A stretch of 64,000 bases of DNA from Chrysomallon squamiferum (GCA_012295275.1 CM022673.1:24374761-24438760); one strand, 5' to 3'. Shown: positions 49,960 through 63,464, numbered from the stretch's first letter. Notes: generated from the sequence alone by a model not told the origin. Program-made: numbers and translations.

Positions 49960-50245
49960 CTTTTACACGGTGATTAAAACCTGCAACGGCCAAGTGGTTG
50001 TTAAAAACATTTGTAATCGGAGCGAGTGAAGGAAGTCACGGGCGATGTCCGACAAACCAGAGCAATCTCTCACTTGTCACTTTTCCAAGATGGCGAGCCG
50101 ACGGCGTTTCGTCATTAAAGTTAATTTTGTTAGTCTAATTACACGATTGGCGCTCCATCATTTCCCTATAAATGTCATTGATCCGAAAGCTTGCAGGATC
50201 CTAAGGCCACGAGGCGTGCTATAATGATGGTTTGACTTCCGGACT
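49960..50245. promoter_or_regulatory. Unique CpG-containing island with homeodomain-type ATTA sites
   Basis: Includes CAAGATGGCG near 50088, several ATTA/TAAT cores (GTCTAATTACACG near 50133) and a CTATAAATG. It contrasts sharply with the AT-rich flanks and would lie in the presumed long upstream intron of the neuropeptide gene. Confidence 0.28.
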
Positions 50246-50249
50246 ATGC

Positions 50250-51577
50250 TCAGTTAGAGCATAAATTGTTATTATTATTTTTTTTTTTCTGACGTATTAT
50301 TTCAGAATAGTTATCTGCGTCGTTTTAAACACTTCTGTAATTCACTCATCCTTCTCTCTCTGTGTTCAGTCTTCGATTCCTTTCTTCTATCTTTCATTCA
50401 TTTTCAATCTCTCTCTGTCTCTCTTTTTTCAGTTTCTGCTTCATTAAATATTTTACATTTTGATGTACGATATATATATATATATTTTAAAATACGTGGA
50501 AATTATTTTGTAAAGTGTTATATTTTATATTATATTATATTATATTATATTATTAAATATAAAAATTAATTTTATCCAAATCTTTATTTTTTATTCATTT
50601 ATTTTATAAATAATTTAATATTATAAATGTTTTCTTTAGTTTAGTTTAATTTATTCTAATCATATTGTTTATTAAAACAGTAGGCTATTATTATTAATAG
50701 TAATAGTAGTAGTAGCAACACACATAGTAGCAACAGCATAGTAACAGTAATAGTGTACAAGTAGTAGTAGAAGTAGCAGTAGCAGTAGCAGTAGTAGAAG
50801 CAGTAGTAGTAGCTGTAGCAGTATGACTAACAAAAAGAACAGAGATCTGAACAACAAGATAAATCTGAGACAACCTTGCAGACAGTGCTCTAAACAATTC
50901 ACCAATTTCGCTACATCTTTCTCACCTGAAACAATAATAAAAACATCAAATAAAAAAAAAAAGAAACCAACGGGAAAAAAAATCAATAAAAACACGGGAG
51001 AAAGTCGACGCCACGATGTGCAATTTTATCTTGATCCTCGCCCCGGACATTAACTGTAATTTTAGACTTAGAAAAATCCTCGGCAATTACAAACGCTGAC
51101 TGTTGGGCGACATCGTTGACAGACGCAACGGAGAATTGGACGGAATCGTTTCTTTGATGTGGATGAGCTGAAAGACGACGTCTGCGAACAAAATAAAAGC
51201 CCGTAAGAAAAGATCAATCATTTTTTTTTTTCTCTCTTCGTCGAGAAAATATTTACTTTGTCACTGTTACGCGTGTTGCAAAGTGAAAATGCGGATGTCG
51301 GGGATAAGTCGAACAAGAAATTACGTGGAAAGTTTTTATCCTATTTGCACCAGAGCAAATGTTCTTATATTCTGTCTCCGGAACATTTGTTAAAAAAAAG
51401 AAAAAAAAAAGCAAAAAAGAAGAAAGAAAAGGTCGAAGAAGATCATGTTCAATTATAGATGTTTTGTTTGTGACGAATGTTTGTGAATAAGTATGTAAGC
51501 TCGTTATTACAATATAAATGCGTAAGAATGTAAGTAAATATATAATTATCTCACCATGTAAAATAAATAAAACAAAC

Positions 51578-51624
<47 letters not shown>

Positions 51625-51936
51625 AACCAATAAGATAAAATAATTTAAAATAAAATAAAACCATCTAAGTTAAAACAAAGCAAAATGTTATCTTATAATA
51701 AATTAATTATACTAATTTTTTTTTTTTTTTTTTTACTACTACTAATAAAAAAATGTTTAAATAGTTCTTAAAACTAGTACAGATTTGACTTCAATGATGC
51801 GTTTTAATGTAGTTAAAATAACACATAACGTCTAACACATCTCTGATTACAGGTAACGTATTTTAACTCGAACTTTTAACATAAAACTCTACATTACATA
51901 ATTCCGTTGTGCAAAGAGAAACATGTTTTATTACTT

Positions 51937-51978
<42 letters not shown>

Positions 51979-52334
51979 TTTAAAGACACCTCTAATTAAT
52001 CTGTTTTTATGCTGTTGCTTCATGGATTTTTTTCCCCTATAAAATGACTGAACAAAGCATTGAATAACAAAGTCTTAAGTAATGAAAGAAATTGTCCACG
52101 CACCTCTAGCACGTAATACTTTTCACACTCTCAACAGTTACTGGTTTTTAGAAATAGGTGATTTTTTCTCTATGATTTGCTTTTCGAAGACTAGATAACA
52201 TTTGGCCGATATAATTTTAGATAACAATACTCCATGTTTTTTTAACTTTTATTCGTCACTCAGTAAACACAAACAGCAGTTGATATATACAAAGATGATA
52301 ATGAAAGAGAGAAAGAGAGAAGAGAGAGAGAGAG

Positions 52335-52374
<40 letters not shown>

Positions 52375-52580
52375 ATGGATACAAACTGTGAAATTAAACA
52401 TGGAAGTATAGTTTTATCTATGAAATGTCCTTATTAAAACACTTTTTCAAAAACAAAATATAAGAGTTAATCAATTACTGTAATGTTCTCTGAAATAATT
52501 AAATGAATTATAATAAATAATACATACTGAATGACAAAAATAAATAACTAAATCTAATACAGTAATATATATTTATTTTA

Positions 52581-52640
<60 letters not shown>

Positions 52641-52870
52641 AATAAATAAACATACTGACGATATTAAACTTCGCAAAACTGTGAAATCTAAGAGTTGAAT
52701 GACCCCCAGCTATGATCAACTTTTTAACCTATCTTCAACATAACGTCGTTTGACGTTAACCAACGTTTGCACTTTTCCAGAAACGTATTTCCGACAAGGG
52801 TGACATTCACTGAACGTTGACACGTTCAGTTTCCAGAGTAGTCTTTCATGTTGTTATCAAAATCAGTTAG
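50250..52870. other. AT-rich DNA with several microsatellites
   Basis: AGT/AGC imperfect array 50698-50822, (TA)n 51581-51620, poly(T) 51718-51734, (GT)n 51939-51975, (GA)n-(GT)n 52317-52371 and (AAT)n 52587-52632. Frames near 50823 and 51258 are lysine-rich and not recognised. Confidence 0.6.
51212..51345 (+). repeat. Diverged repeat pair, copy A
   Basis: From GATCAATCATTTTTTTT through TTTGTCACTGTTACGCG, GCGGATGT and AAATTACGTGGAAA. The same order of words recurs at 53525-53640. Identity is perhaps 70% by eye. Possibly an old dispersed element or local duplication. Confidence 0.5.
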
Positions 52871-52927
52871 ATATGATTATTTATAATGTACTTCAGTCAT
52901 CTTTTACACAAAACACACACACACATT

Positions 52928-52928
<1 letters not shown>

Positions 52929-52996
<68 letters not shown>
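52929..52996. repeat. (GA)n microsatellite
   Basis: About 65 bases of GA after a short (CA)n. Confidence 0.97.
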
Positions 52997-52998
<2 letters not shown>

Positions 52999-53374
52999 AG
53001 TTTTATAAGTTTTATAAAACGTATTCTGAATGTTTCGTTTATACTGAAAGTATCTTAATTTCGACAAAAACGTAAATTTTCGAGCATGGAAAAAGTTAAG
53101 TTTTATTACAAATTATGATAACCATCTCTTCAGGCTAGAGAAACTTCATATTCCCATTATTTTAACAGATTTTTATTTTTTATTATTTTCTTTTTTCTTT
53201 TTTCATTTCTATTTTATTTATTTTATTCTCTTTTTTTCTTTCTTTCTTTCTTTATCTTTTTTCTTTATTCATTTCTTTTTAATATTTTTATTTATTTATT
53301 TTTATTTTTTATTATTATTACTTTTTTCTTTCTTCTAAAATGACTGTTTCTTGTTAGAACAAAGCTGCTTTCAG

Positions 53375-53438
53375 AAGCTTTATTGTTTCAAACCAGCGAT
53401 GTTGAAACTGGCGGGAAATATGAACGAAAAGCTGACAG
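53375..53438 (+). CDS. Candidate 64-nt internal exon, unidentified
   Basis: A long T-rich tract leads to TGCTTTCAG, then 64 bases open in one frame (KLYCFKPAMLKLAGNMNEKL...), then the donor ACAG/GTAGGA. Both splice sites look good. It is not divisible by three and has no visible partner. It is also consistent with chance in a T-rich region. Confidence 0.15.
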
Positions 53439-53524
53439 GTAGGATATTTCGGAGGATTTAGTTAATCAATTCTGCTGTAAAATAAACATTATTTTGACGT
53501 CACCGGGCCCGCGATTATCACTAT

Positions 53525-53640
53525 GATCAATCATTTTTTTTAATAGGAAAATGTTTTGTTTGTCACTTTTATTCACGTTTCGCAACGGAGATACGGATGT
53601 TGTGATAAGCCTAATGAAAAATTACGTAGAAAATTGTCCA
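53525..53640 (+). repeat. Diverged repeat pair, copy B
   Basis: GATCAATCATTTTTTTT, then TTTGTCACTTTTATTCACG, ACGGATGT and AAATTACGTAGAAA, colinear with 51212-51345 and in the same orientation. The copies are about 2.3 kb apart. Confidence 0.5.
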
Positions 53641-53778
53641 GTTATAGAAGCGATATCAAGTAACCGGTATGCGGGACTGAAGTGTAATAAAAATAGGTCA
53701 TGACCCGCATGACGTCATTTATTGGTTCAAAACGCCGTGACGTAATATGGTTTCCGACGTAAACCGGAGGCAACGCCA

Positions 53779-53839
<61 letters not shown>

Positions 53840-54632
53840 TTAATGAGTATTTGTTGTAAAATTATATTATTTACTTTATGATCTGCCATTAACAATGGCT
53901 TCTGTTTGACGTCAAACACGTAACAATTAGCGTAAACACGCAGGAAAATGTCGTTAAAGCATCAAAGAACTTAAAGACCATTTAAACCGTAATTTGTAAA
54001 GTTGTTTATTTGATTTCATTTATTTATTATTATTTGTTTTTACGTTTTTAATACGTATTTATTCTATTCTATTCTATTTATTGATAATTATTATTATTAT
54101 TATTATTATCATTATTATTATTATATTTAAAAAAAAAATTTTTAGCTTCTTTTATTTGCTATTGTTAACATTTGTATAGTTAATTTATTTTAAATACATT
54201 TTAAAGGAAATATTTAACGATTCTGACTAACTTTAACGTCTAGAAAAATTTATAGTAAAGACGAATTTGACGTAGGCCGAAAAGACGTGAAACTATCAAA
54301 AATTCACATGCATGGATGTACTTAGAACTTCCCAGCTGCAGATGAGAGCCTAAAGTTCTCTTCTCTAACAAGCACACCCTGCAAATCTCGTTACTTTTTA
54401 CTTCAGACATCGTCTTTCCGTTTTACACTAGCGATCTTATTTTATGTTCGGTTAACACATAATACTTACTGTTTGCGTGCGTATCTGCGGAATTCAATTT
54501 TATAGATTTAAAAAATGTATGAACTGTTAATTTCGTTGTTTTAATTATTTATTTTATTTTATTTTATTTTATTTATTTATTTATTTATTTATTATTATTA
54601 TTATTTTATTATTATTATTATTGTTATTGTTA

Positions 54633-54667
<35 letters not shown>

Positions 54668-55929
54668 GTTATTATTACTGTTATTATTATTGTGGTGGTG
54701 TTGTTGTTTTTTCTTTGTTTCGTTATTTGTTTTTTTTTATTATTATTATTATTTTTTTAGATGTTTGTTTAATAGTCTGAATTCTGCTTTAAGCTATTTA
54801 TTAACATTTCTTAAGAGCATCGTTAAATTACCAAAAAAACCAACAACACACAAATAAGAATTTTTTTTTTTTCTTTAGAAACAACAATAAGAAATAATAC
54901 TTTAAACCATAACAAGACAAAAATGACTTAGGAATAAAAAAAGAAATGAAATAAAGAAGACGAAGTAAATAAAATTAAAAATAAAAGAGAAAGAGCGATC
55001 AAGAGGGAGTACAACGCAATAAAACGTGTTTGTGAGTTGAGAAACACGGCAGTTTGTAAAACCGAGTTCGTGTTTAAGTGAAGGGAGAGTACGCTATGAG
55101 CGGGCTTGTATCACGGTTTCAAAGCAATCGAACGAATGGAAGTAAATATTAGTTAACGCGTCTTCCTGCTGGTTTGTTAACTGTGTAATTAGCTAGAGGG
55201 AAGCAGTGAATAGTTTTAAAGGTTGAAATCGTCAGGAATTGTAAGCAGTTCGTTCACAAGAAAAAAAATAAAAAATGGTGAGGACTTCGTCAATTGAAAA
55301 ACAAACTAAATAACCTTACAGACATTCGTTAAACAAGTCTGTATTCTTAAGTTTAACGTATTAAAAATGAATTTGTAAATCTATTGTTTTGATAACAACC
55401 TCGAAAAAGAAAACTATGACATAGTTATGAACGTGCTGTGAACATTTCTTGTTTTTCAGATTAATTTTAAAATAAATAATTCTATAGTTTATTACATAAA
55501 GAGAAAAATATTTCATCAACAAACAGTGCAAGAGAAGCACTTTCTAGTTTGAGTTGTCGACTGGTGTATTTTGTGTTTCAGGATCAAACCTCCTAGATGC
55601 TACTGTTGGGCTATGCAAGTTTCAACCAATCCCTTACAACAGATTTCCAAAACGTCATGGATAATGTTTACGAGAAGGTTGTAATATAATATACTTTACT
55701 GCTAACTTTTTTTATGGCTGCTGCAACGCCTTCTCGTTTCACCATTAAATTTACTGATAACTAAAACGATGTATTAAAACGTATCTGAGATGTCGTAACA
55801 CATGCGACAGAGTTGTAGAATAATTATATTTTACAAAAACTATGACTAAACAGACGATAATTTCAAACAGAACAATAAATTGCAACATTTGGAAACATAT
55901 TAAAGTATACATTTGTAAATTTGTTAAAC

Positions 55930-55930
<1 letters not shown>
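53640..55930. other. AT-rich DNA with poly(T) and (ATT)n
   Basis: Poly(T) 53779-53834 (interrupted), (ATT)n 54090-54123 and 54590-54700. An acceptor-like TGTGTTTCAG near 55572-55581 is followed by about 33 open codons, too little to call. Confidence 0.5.

Positions 55931-55993
<63 letters not shown>
55929..55993. repeat. (ATT)n microsatellite
   Basis: About 64 bases of ATT units. Confidence 0.97.
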
Positions 55994-55996
<3 letters not shown>

Positions 55997-55999
55997 TAA

Positions 56000-58068
56000 T
56001 TAAATAAATAACGAATGAAATAAATAAAATAATTTTGGAAAACGCGTATATAATTCTTACAGGTAAAACAAAAATCAAATGTACTGTTTACTAATATACT
56101 GTGAATTATGTAATAAACAGACAGACAAACAGACAAACAGACAGATAGATAGCTAGAAGTAGACGGACAGACACACAGGCAGCCAGATAGACAGTCAGAT
56201 AGATAAGCATTGTTTCATATTGTTTATTGGGATGTTTCTTGTGTGTCATTATCACTGATGTTACGATGTCACAGTAATTCAGCAAATTAAAAAAAGAGTT
56301 ATAATTAGTAAAAATAATTAACACAGGATTTAAAACAACCTCTACAACATACGTACTTGTGTTTTTTCAGAAATTAGAAAGAATTTTCTGACCTATGATC
56401 ATGTATCTAAAGTCCTAAAACAGTTTTTCTGTGTAAATACAATTGATTCGTATCAGGTCCTTGTGTACGTTCAAAGTGTTCTTTTCAAAAGTAATTTACA
56501 CTTCTGTGAATGTTGGATTTACAGCGTATTGGAAATCCATCTGTTTTATTATAAACCGAAATCCTTGAATTTTAACACTACTATTTTTTTAAACTTTTCA
56601 ATTGTTAATTTATCATCATGGAAGGCAAATATCAAGCGTCACTGTAAGAAATAAATTTAAAAAGGAATAATATTTGTGCAAAGGCAGAATCCCCTGTTTC
56701 ATTTCAGTAATTTCTGAGACGGTATTTATTAACAACAGCCTAATTAGCAATTCTACTCCATTGATTTTTACTTAATACTGGTCAGACAGAAACCATTTTC
56801 ATGACGAGTTTATCATGCAAATATTACACGCTAAAGACAAAAGAAAAAAAAAGACATTTTTCATAATTGTTCCTCTTCCGACATAAAGAATAAAAATCTT
56901 CGTGGTCATCTATAATTTACAACATTTTTACGAGGTGTTTTTTTACGTGTTTGTAGCCTTCACAATTAGTGAAACATCTCATTTTTGTGAAATAGAAAAC
57001 AGCAACTTTGAAAGACAAAATAAATCAGAAAACGTTTATTACATTTATAATAATAATAATAATAATAGTAATAAAATATACATATAAGCCTTTTTATATT
57101 ATTCAAGCCAAAATTTACAAGCATTCATATTCGCAAACGGAAAAACCTAGAATGAATGAAATTGACCGCTATTTTACGAAAAACAACATTTATCATGTAC
57201 AACAAGAATTCTCTCTAAACAAAATAATGTTTAAGCCTATCTTGGAATATATATTAAACGTTATGTATGTTAGCTGTTATTGTTTGCTCTATGTAAAAGT
57301 TTTAGCGTTTTTTTATTTTTATTTTTATTTTTTCATTTCACTAAAGTCAGTTCACTAAATTGCTAGAATGTTTAAACTTGATAAGTTTTTTCACATATTT
57401 AGAAATAATTCTGTTTCAGACGAGTCTCTTAAAAATGGATGGCGGAATCAAAAACCATCTCAGTTATGTTTAATATTTTAGAAATTACTTTAGATTTTAT
57501 TTTATTGCCCTCCACACACACTGGAATATTTGTTTAAATAGCCGGTTATTTCGATTCAGTTAAATTCTATAAACACTAAGAATCAGACTAATTCAATGAA
57601 ACTTCGCTTCATTAGAAATATTTGTGTCTTTAACGTGAATCTAAAGAAGCTTTTAAAATGTTTTATTGTATTCATGATGTTATTTGGGTATTTTTTTTTT
57701 TTTATGTGAAGTGGGTGAAAGTGTTTTCTGTTTAGTTGAATTACCACAGTCTGGCATATCAATCAGCCGTGACATTTGAAATTTACAACACAGAATCATG
57801 GAGTCCAAAATTATTGGCATTAATGGTCTTCAAAAACATCAAAAGAAGCATTATAATTTTTAAAAAATAAAAATTTATGCCGGTATTAAATATGAATTTT
57901 TGATATTAATTAATTAAACAAAACTAATTTAAAAAAAAAAAAAAAAAAAAAAGAGTTAAGATACGTTAGCAACGACACAAGAAAAAAAATGATAGAAAAC
58001 TAGACTTTACTGAACAATGCGAATATGTTCTTTTCAAAACAGTGGTAATTTGGTCTTTACGAAAGTCT
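56000..58068. other. AT-rich DNA, no gene supported
   Basis: CAGA/GATA-type imperfect repeats at 56116-56200 and poly(A) at 57931-57952. Otherwise unique AT-rich sequence. Confidence 0.5.
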
Positions 58069-58375
58069 ACTGTAATATTACTCTAATAACAATACTATAT
58101 CTAGCGTAATATTTGCTTAATAACACTGTTTGGTCTAATGTAATATTACTCTAATAACAATATTATATCTAGCGTAATATTTGCTTAATAACAATGTTTG
58201 GTTTAATGTAATATTATTGTAATAACAATGTTAGTTCTACTGAAACATTATTGTAATAACAAATGTTCTAACTACTGCAATATAACTATAATAACAATGT
58301 TTTTTCCTAATACTTTTGTAATAACAATATCATATATGTAATATTACTGTTATAAAAACGTTTGGTCTAATGTAT
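58069..58375. repeat. Degenerate tandem repeat, about 68-bp period
   Basis: TAATATTACTCTAATAACAA and CTAGCGTAATATTTGC recur with a 68-base step; the first two copies are close and later ones decay into TAATAACAATGTT words. Confidence 0.75.
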
Positions 58376-58672
58376 TACTTGGCATATTCTTTTAATTTTA
58401 TCTATACTAAGCCAAATGCTGGCATTCATACAAAATAATGCCAGAAATACAGTATTATGATAAAATGGAATGTGTACAGGTAAAGAGCTTGTTGACAAAG
58501 ATTTATTATCAGCTACGTGTGCTACTGTACAATCACAGTATTTCAAACAGACAACTAACTTGTTAGTATTCTCTAGAAATCAGATTTTCTAAGACTTCAT
58601 TCATACTTCAGTTTCTTCATGGAAAATCTCTGATATGTTAATATGTAAATATAGATTTACATTTCTTTTCCT

Positions 58673-58724
<52 letters not shown>

Positions 58725-59294
58725 TAGAGACTATCAGAAAAATAAACACAAACATTCAAAAATTCGTTTAACAATGTAATTTGTCGTTTCATAGTTTTGT
58801 ATGTCGAGAGTAGTAATAAGAAATAAATATATATATTTTACCAATGCTGTTCCTTCAAACGTTTTTCAAACTTTGTAATAATAAAGTAAAATATATCATG
58901 ACTCGTGGAGATTTTCATTTTATCTTAGACTTAGGACAGAAAAATAAGAACTTTTTTTTAAATTTAAATTTATTGCCAGTTATTTTGTTTAATTTATTTA
59001 GCATCTCTGCTTAAGCGTTTACAAGAAAATAAAATAAATGGTGGCTTCTACAGACCATCACACGTCCTGCATTAGCATAACATTATTAATAAAAATATGA
59101 ATTTCAAAAAATATATATATATATATAAAGAAAACAACTACATGGTTTAAAAATAATGCAAAAACAACAAGCGTCATGACCATTACAGAACTCAACGTTA
59201 TACACAGAAATTTAAATGTAGTCTAAAAATAAAAATAAAAACTATATTAATATTCCTTTATATGAATTAATTTACCTATATGCTATATTAGTAC

Positions 59295-59327
<33 letters not shown>

Positions 59328-59789
59328 TTCTTTCATATTTAAGATGCCATTGATAGAATATAATAAACCTTTCATCGTATTATCATCATTTTACCTCTCG
59401 CTTTCTAGTCTACTTCTTTTCTTTCAAATTCATTCTAAACAACATGTCAAACTCACGTATCAAATTTTAATATGTTTTGTCTTCAAATATTTTACTGTAT
59501 GAAACAAACAATTCTGTTGAAACCAAATTTTCAAAAACGTTTGTCTGATTTTCTAAATTTAGCGTTTGGTTTCGTTCATCACTTCTTTTGTCAAATGTTA
59601 AATATTTTTGAAATTCTTTTATACTGACGTTCATTTGTGGCATACCTAGAATTCCTCCGTCGCCGATAAAACTGCGCACAAATTGTTTGACCCTTTTTGT
59701 TGTGAGATTCTTTGTTCAGTAATTAAATGGAGGAATCTGAAACAAGGATGCTCATAGCTTCTGTCAATCGGAGAAAACCTACTGGAATA
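58376..59789. other. AT-rich DNA with (GT)n and poly(A)
   Basis: (GT)n 58677-58723, poly(A) 59296-59325. No gene supported apart from the weak frame at 59467. Confidence 0.5.
59467..59652 (-). CDS. Unidentified frame of about 60 codons
   Basis: The minus strand is open upstream of an internal ATG near 59646 (MPQMNVSIKEFQKYLTF) and runs to TAA at 59467. The sequence is polar with no motif recognised. It is AT-rich in codon use, like the intergenic DNA, so probably chance. Confidence 0.12.
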   Translation of the reverse strand: MLGMPQMNVSIKEFQKYLTFDKRSDERNQTLNLENQTNVFENLVSTELFVSYSKIFEDKTY

Positions 59790-60550
59790 ATCCACAGAAC
59801 GCTAGTATACTAAACTGAATAGAGAGAATGCTAAAATACTGCATTAAATAAAATATGCTAAAATACTGAATTAAATAGAGAATGCTAAAATAGTACACTA
59901 AATACAGAATACTAAATTGTCAAATATCTCACCAGATACTAAGATACTGAAATCATCGACTGAATGCTAAGATACTGAAAATCACCGACTGAATGCTAAG
60001 ATACTGAAATCATCGACTGAATGCTAAGATACTGAAAATCACCGACTGAATGCTAAGATACTGAAATCACCGACTGAATGCTAAGATACTGAAATCATCG
60101 ACTGAATGCTAAGATACTGAAAATCACTGACTGAATGCTAAGATACTGAAATCACCGACTGAATGCTAAGATACTGAAATCATCGACTGAATGCTAAGAC
60201 AGTAAAGACTTTACTGACCTCCAAGAAACTCGGGAATTCAAGTATTCCACTAAATTATATGATAAGCAAGTAACTCACTGAATGATATGATAATCAAGTA
60301 ACTCACTGAATGAAACGGTAATCAAGTGATTCAGTACATGCTAAGATATTTAGATAACTCACTGAATGAAACAGAATTAATTACCGATTCATGTGCTCTT
60401 GTAATGATTAACTGAATGCAAGGATAATGAAAGTAAATAGCTAAATGAAGATATACTGAAGCAAGGAGACAAATGCTGATATAAATGCTGATATAAGCGA
60501 ACTCAATGAGATTCTGAATTCACTCAGTGATTACGGTAATGTTGATGTGA
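59790..60550. repeat. Satellite, 28/29-bp unit with degenerate flanks
   Basis: The core at 59937-60200 holds about nine units of CTGAATGCTAAGATACTGAA plus ATCATCGA or ATCACCGA. Flanks to both sides carry older, loose versions (GCTAAAATACTG, AACTCACTGAATGA). Confidence 0.88.
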
Positions 60551-60897
60551 CCCATTCGAAGACAGCTGATCAGAATTTATAAAGCGTCTTTCTACTTAGT
60601 TTCTAAGAAGAAAATCCACAGAAACGTTGTTTAATTTTTAATTCTCTAATATCAGTATTGTAAGAAATCAAAAATTTCTGACGTTAATTAATCGTTAATA
60701 TTAAAATGAATTGAAACTTCGTTCAATAATTAATCATTCATTCGTTGATTAGTTCAAACAGAAACATGAAATGACTAAATTAAAACAACAAAATTTTCTA
60801 AGTTTCACTTTTTTCTTTTCTCCCCCACGCTTTGGCGTAGGCAGAATAATTCAGAAATTTACTATGAATCAATGATTTCTTAATAAGATGGAAATTA

Positions 60898-60966
<69 letters not shown>

Positions 60967-62054
60967 CAAATTTTAAAAAAAATTAAATGGAAAGACAACA
61001 AAGAAAGAAATGAAAAGAAAAAAACCCTGACGATGGATAAAATCTACGTGCACCTTTGATTTACGACAAATCCTTTTATTTACGCCATTTTTATAAATTT
61101 ATAATCTGCTTGGCGTATTTTCGTTACGTGCCATATACTAACGGTATCTACAATTTAACAAACAGTACTGGAAAAAGTTCTGTAATAAATGTATCTGACA
61201 AATTATTAAAATAAAAAAAAAAATAAAAGAAAATAAATCTTCCCCCACATCTGTTTTGTAAGTAAACTGTAAAACATATGAATAATTTCGCAGATTGATT
61301 CAATATTTCTTTGACATGTATTAATATTGATGCGTAGTTCGTCAGCCCAACGATTTCTTATCGTAGTGTTTTGACGCAAGTGGAAATTTAAAACATTTCC
61401 CAATTAACCAAGCTGGAGAGTTATTCTGTTATTATGACGTTACTTCCGTGCATTATTAATATTTCATGTCAAATGTAGCTCATACATCACTAAAAAAGCG
61501 CGCAAAACACAACTTTTAAATATAATTAACGTAAATGATAAAAACATAACGTTTTTGTTTTTTGTTTTTTATATCAGCGTTGTAGAATGTAGCCTAAACC
61601 GTCATTTTTTAGTTCTGTTATCTTTAACAATACGATTTTAAAAGTTTTAAAATTGCATGTGAACTGTTAGTTGTTAAGCATCCATTTTCAGGACTTATTT
61701 TATTTATTTATTTATTTATTTATTTATTATTATTAATTTTTATTATTATTTGTTGTTGTTAAGAAATATATTTTTATAAAGCAGTTTTATTTCAAGTTCA
61801 GGTTTAACAATGTAATATTTGCACCATAAATCTGACAGTTTATCTATGATATGATTACTTCACGATCTGTTCCTCATTTTTCTTTTTTAACTTCTTCTCT
61901 TTAAATTTTAAGAAAACAAAAGTTATAGCTGAACCGCAAGAAAGGTGTATAAATATAAGATCTATATTGAGATAATATTTGTCTCTAAGTACATATGTTG
62001 TAAGTTGTAATAGAATAAAAAAGTGTTATTTGTCAAACATGCAAAATTATTTAT

Positions 62055-62129
<75 letters not shown>

Positions 62130-62475
62130 ATGTATGTAGGTGTCAACTTGCATCGTAATTATTCATTTTAATTTTATAGACAATAAATAAATATTTCACT
62201 ATATAAAATTTCGTTTAAGAATGTCGAACTAAAATAAACAGTTATTTGTTCTGCAACACACTTTAAAATACTTCAGTCGCTATTAAAAACAACCGTTCTG
62301 TTTCTCTTTGCGGCTGAAGTTTCCAACAAGAAAATCTCAAAAAAACCCAACAACAACAACAAAAACAAAGTAATTCAAATAAATAAAACGAAAATATTAA
62401 CAACAAGGAAAAAAACAACCGATATACAGTCCAAAAAAAAAAAAAAAAAAAAATCAAATTCGAGTTCTTACTTAC
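60551..62475. other. AT-rich DNA with (AAT)n and (TC)n
   Basis: (AAT)n 60898-60963, TTTA repeats 61690-61730, (TC)n 62060-62127 and poly(A) 62433-62452. No exon supported. Confidence 0.55.
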
Positions 62476-62665
62476 AGGTTTAGTTAAGTTATATGTTGTT
62501 CTTCGTGTTCCGTTCTTGTTCTGGGCTGATGGAGTTTCGTGTGTTTGCTGTTCACCAGGAGACCACTACATTCAGAGTGAAAACTCTTAACGGTGCGCGA
62601 GGACAGAAACTCTACGATAGACTGGCAGTGCAAGATTCCCGATCGTCGCTAGCATTGGTCGAATA
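62476..62665 (-). other. Candidate noncoding first exon with consensus 5' splice donor
   Basis: The minus strand reads CCT then GTAAGTAAG, with the exon ending at 62476; this matches the donor consensus very well. The sequence upstream is unique, of mixed composition and relatively CpG-rich. A TATA-like TTTATAAC (62689-62696) lies upstream; the right-hand exon edge is a guess of about 30 bases below it. The short frame from the ATG near 62658 (MLATIGNLA...) ends after 23 codons, so the exon looks untranslated. It could be the 5'UTR exon required by the neuropeptide gene about 17.5 kb downstream, or belong to another gene. Confidence 0.35.
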
Positions 62666-63190
62666 AAGATTATAGTGGAAGTGGCGGAGTTATAAAGACG
62701 CCACGTGTTTCGCTAATCAATCAAAAGTATTGATAATAGTTTGTGAAGACTCTCACACCCACCAGGAAAACTTTTAAGGGGACACAATTGATCGAAGCAG
62801 AGCTTATCTCGAAGCGGCTTGCTCCGCGCCTGGAGCAGGCTGGCGGATTTCGCTACGGAAATGAGAGTTTCGGAAGTACGCGATCTTTGAGTATTACAAT
62901 TGATCAGCTACAATTTATGGCACTTTGATGGTGTAATTCATTGCGCTAGACATGGTTCTGGTCTAATTTGGACGGGACCAGCAAATGATCCTTAAATTTG
63001 TCGCAGTTTACGCCGTCTGTTTCGCCTTAGCGAAAAGAAACGACTGCGTGACAAGCGTAACGGTGACGAATGTCAAGTCGGTTTGATGACGCCAGTACAT
63101 GCCGAGTTTAATAAATTTAATTTTGCGCAAAATTCGAAAGGAGACGTTCAATTAAACGAAACGGTAATAATCTCCGTTTAGCCCGAAGTC
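62560..63190. promoter_or_regulatory. Promoter-like, repeat-free CpG-containing island
   Basis: More than 600 bases without microsatellites and richer in CpG than their surroundings. The island contains TATAAAG on the plus strand at 62691, CCAAT on the minus strand near 62657, a CACGTG E-box near 62702, paired AATTGATC motifs near 62787 and 62900, and two small inverted repeats (TTGCTCC/GGAGCA near 62820-62840 and TTTCGC/GCGAAA near 63019-63034). Taken with the donor at 62475 this suggests a promoter region. Strand is uncertain because TATA-like sequence reads both ways. Confidence 0.35.
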
Positions 63191-63464
63191 AAAAATTACG
63201 ATATTTTAAATTTTTATTTTATTTTTTTTTTTTAATTCTTTTTTTTTTTTATTTTTTTGTTTTAATAATGTTGGTTTCAGTGTTTTTATCCTCGTGGTAT
63301 GTGGGTACGGCGATCCGAAAGCTGCGTTATTCTCGTAATAACTTTGACACTTTGCCAAATGACGTCAGCGCGGAATAATAAAATTATTATGGTATTTTCT
63401 AGAGCAGGCGAGACACGCAAATGCTTATTATACACTAAAATACCTAGTTTCAATAATAATAATC

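Noticed and set aside
55582-55680. Exon after TGTGTTTCAG near 55581
   Set aside because: Only about 33 open codons, one frame stops early, and no convincing donor.
62743-62928. 61-codon frame in the promoter-like island
   Set aside because: Its head is GTG, not ATG, and the sequence is not recognised; the block looks regulatory.
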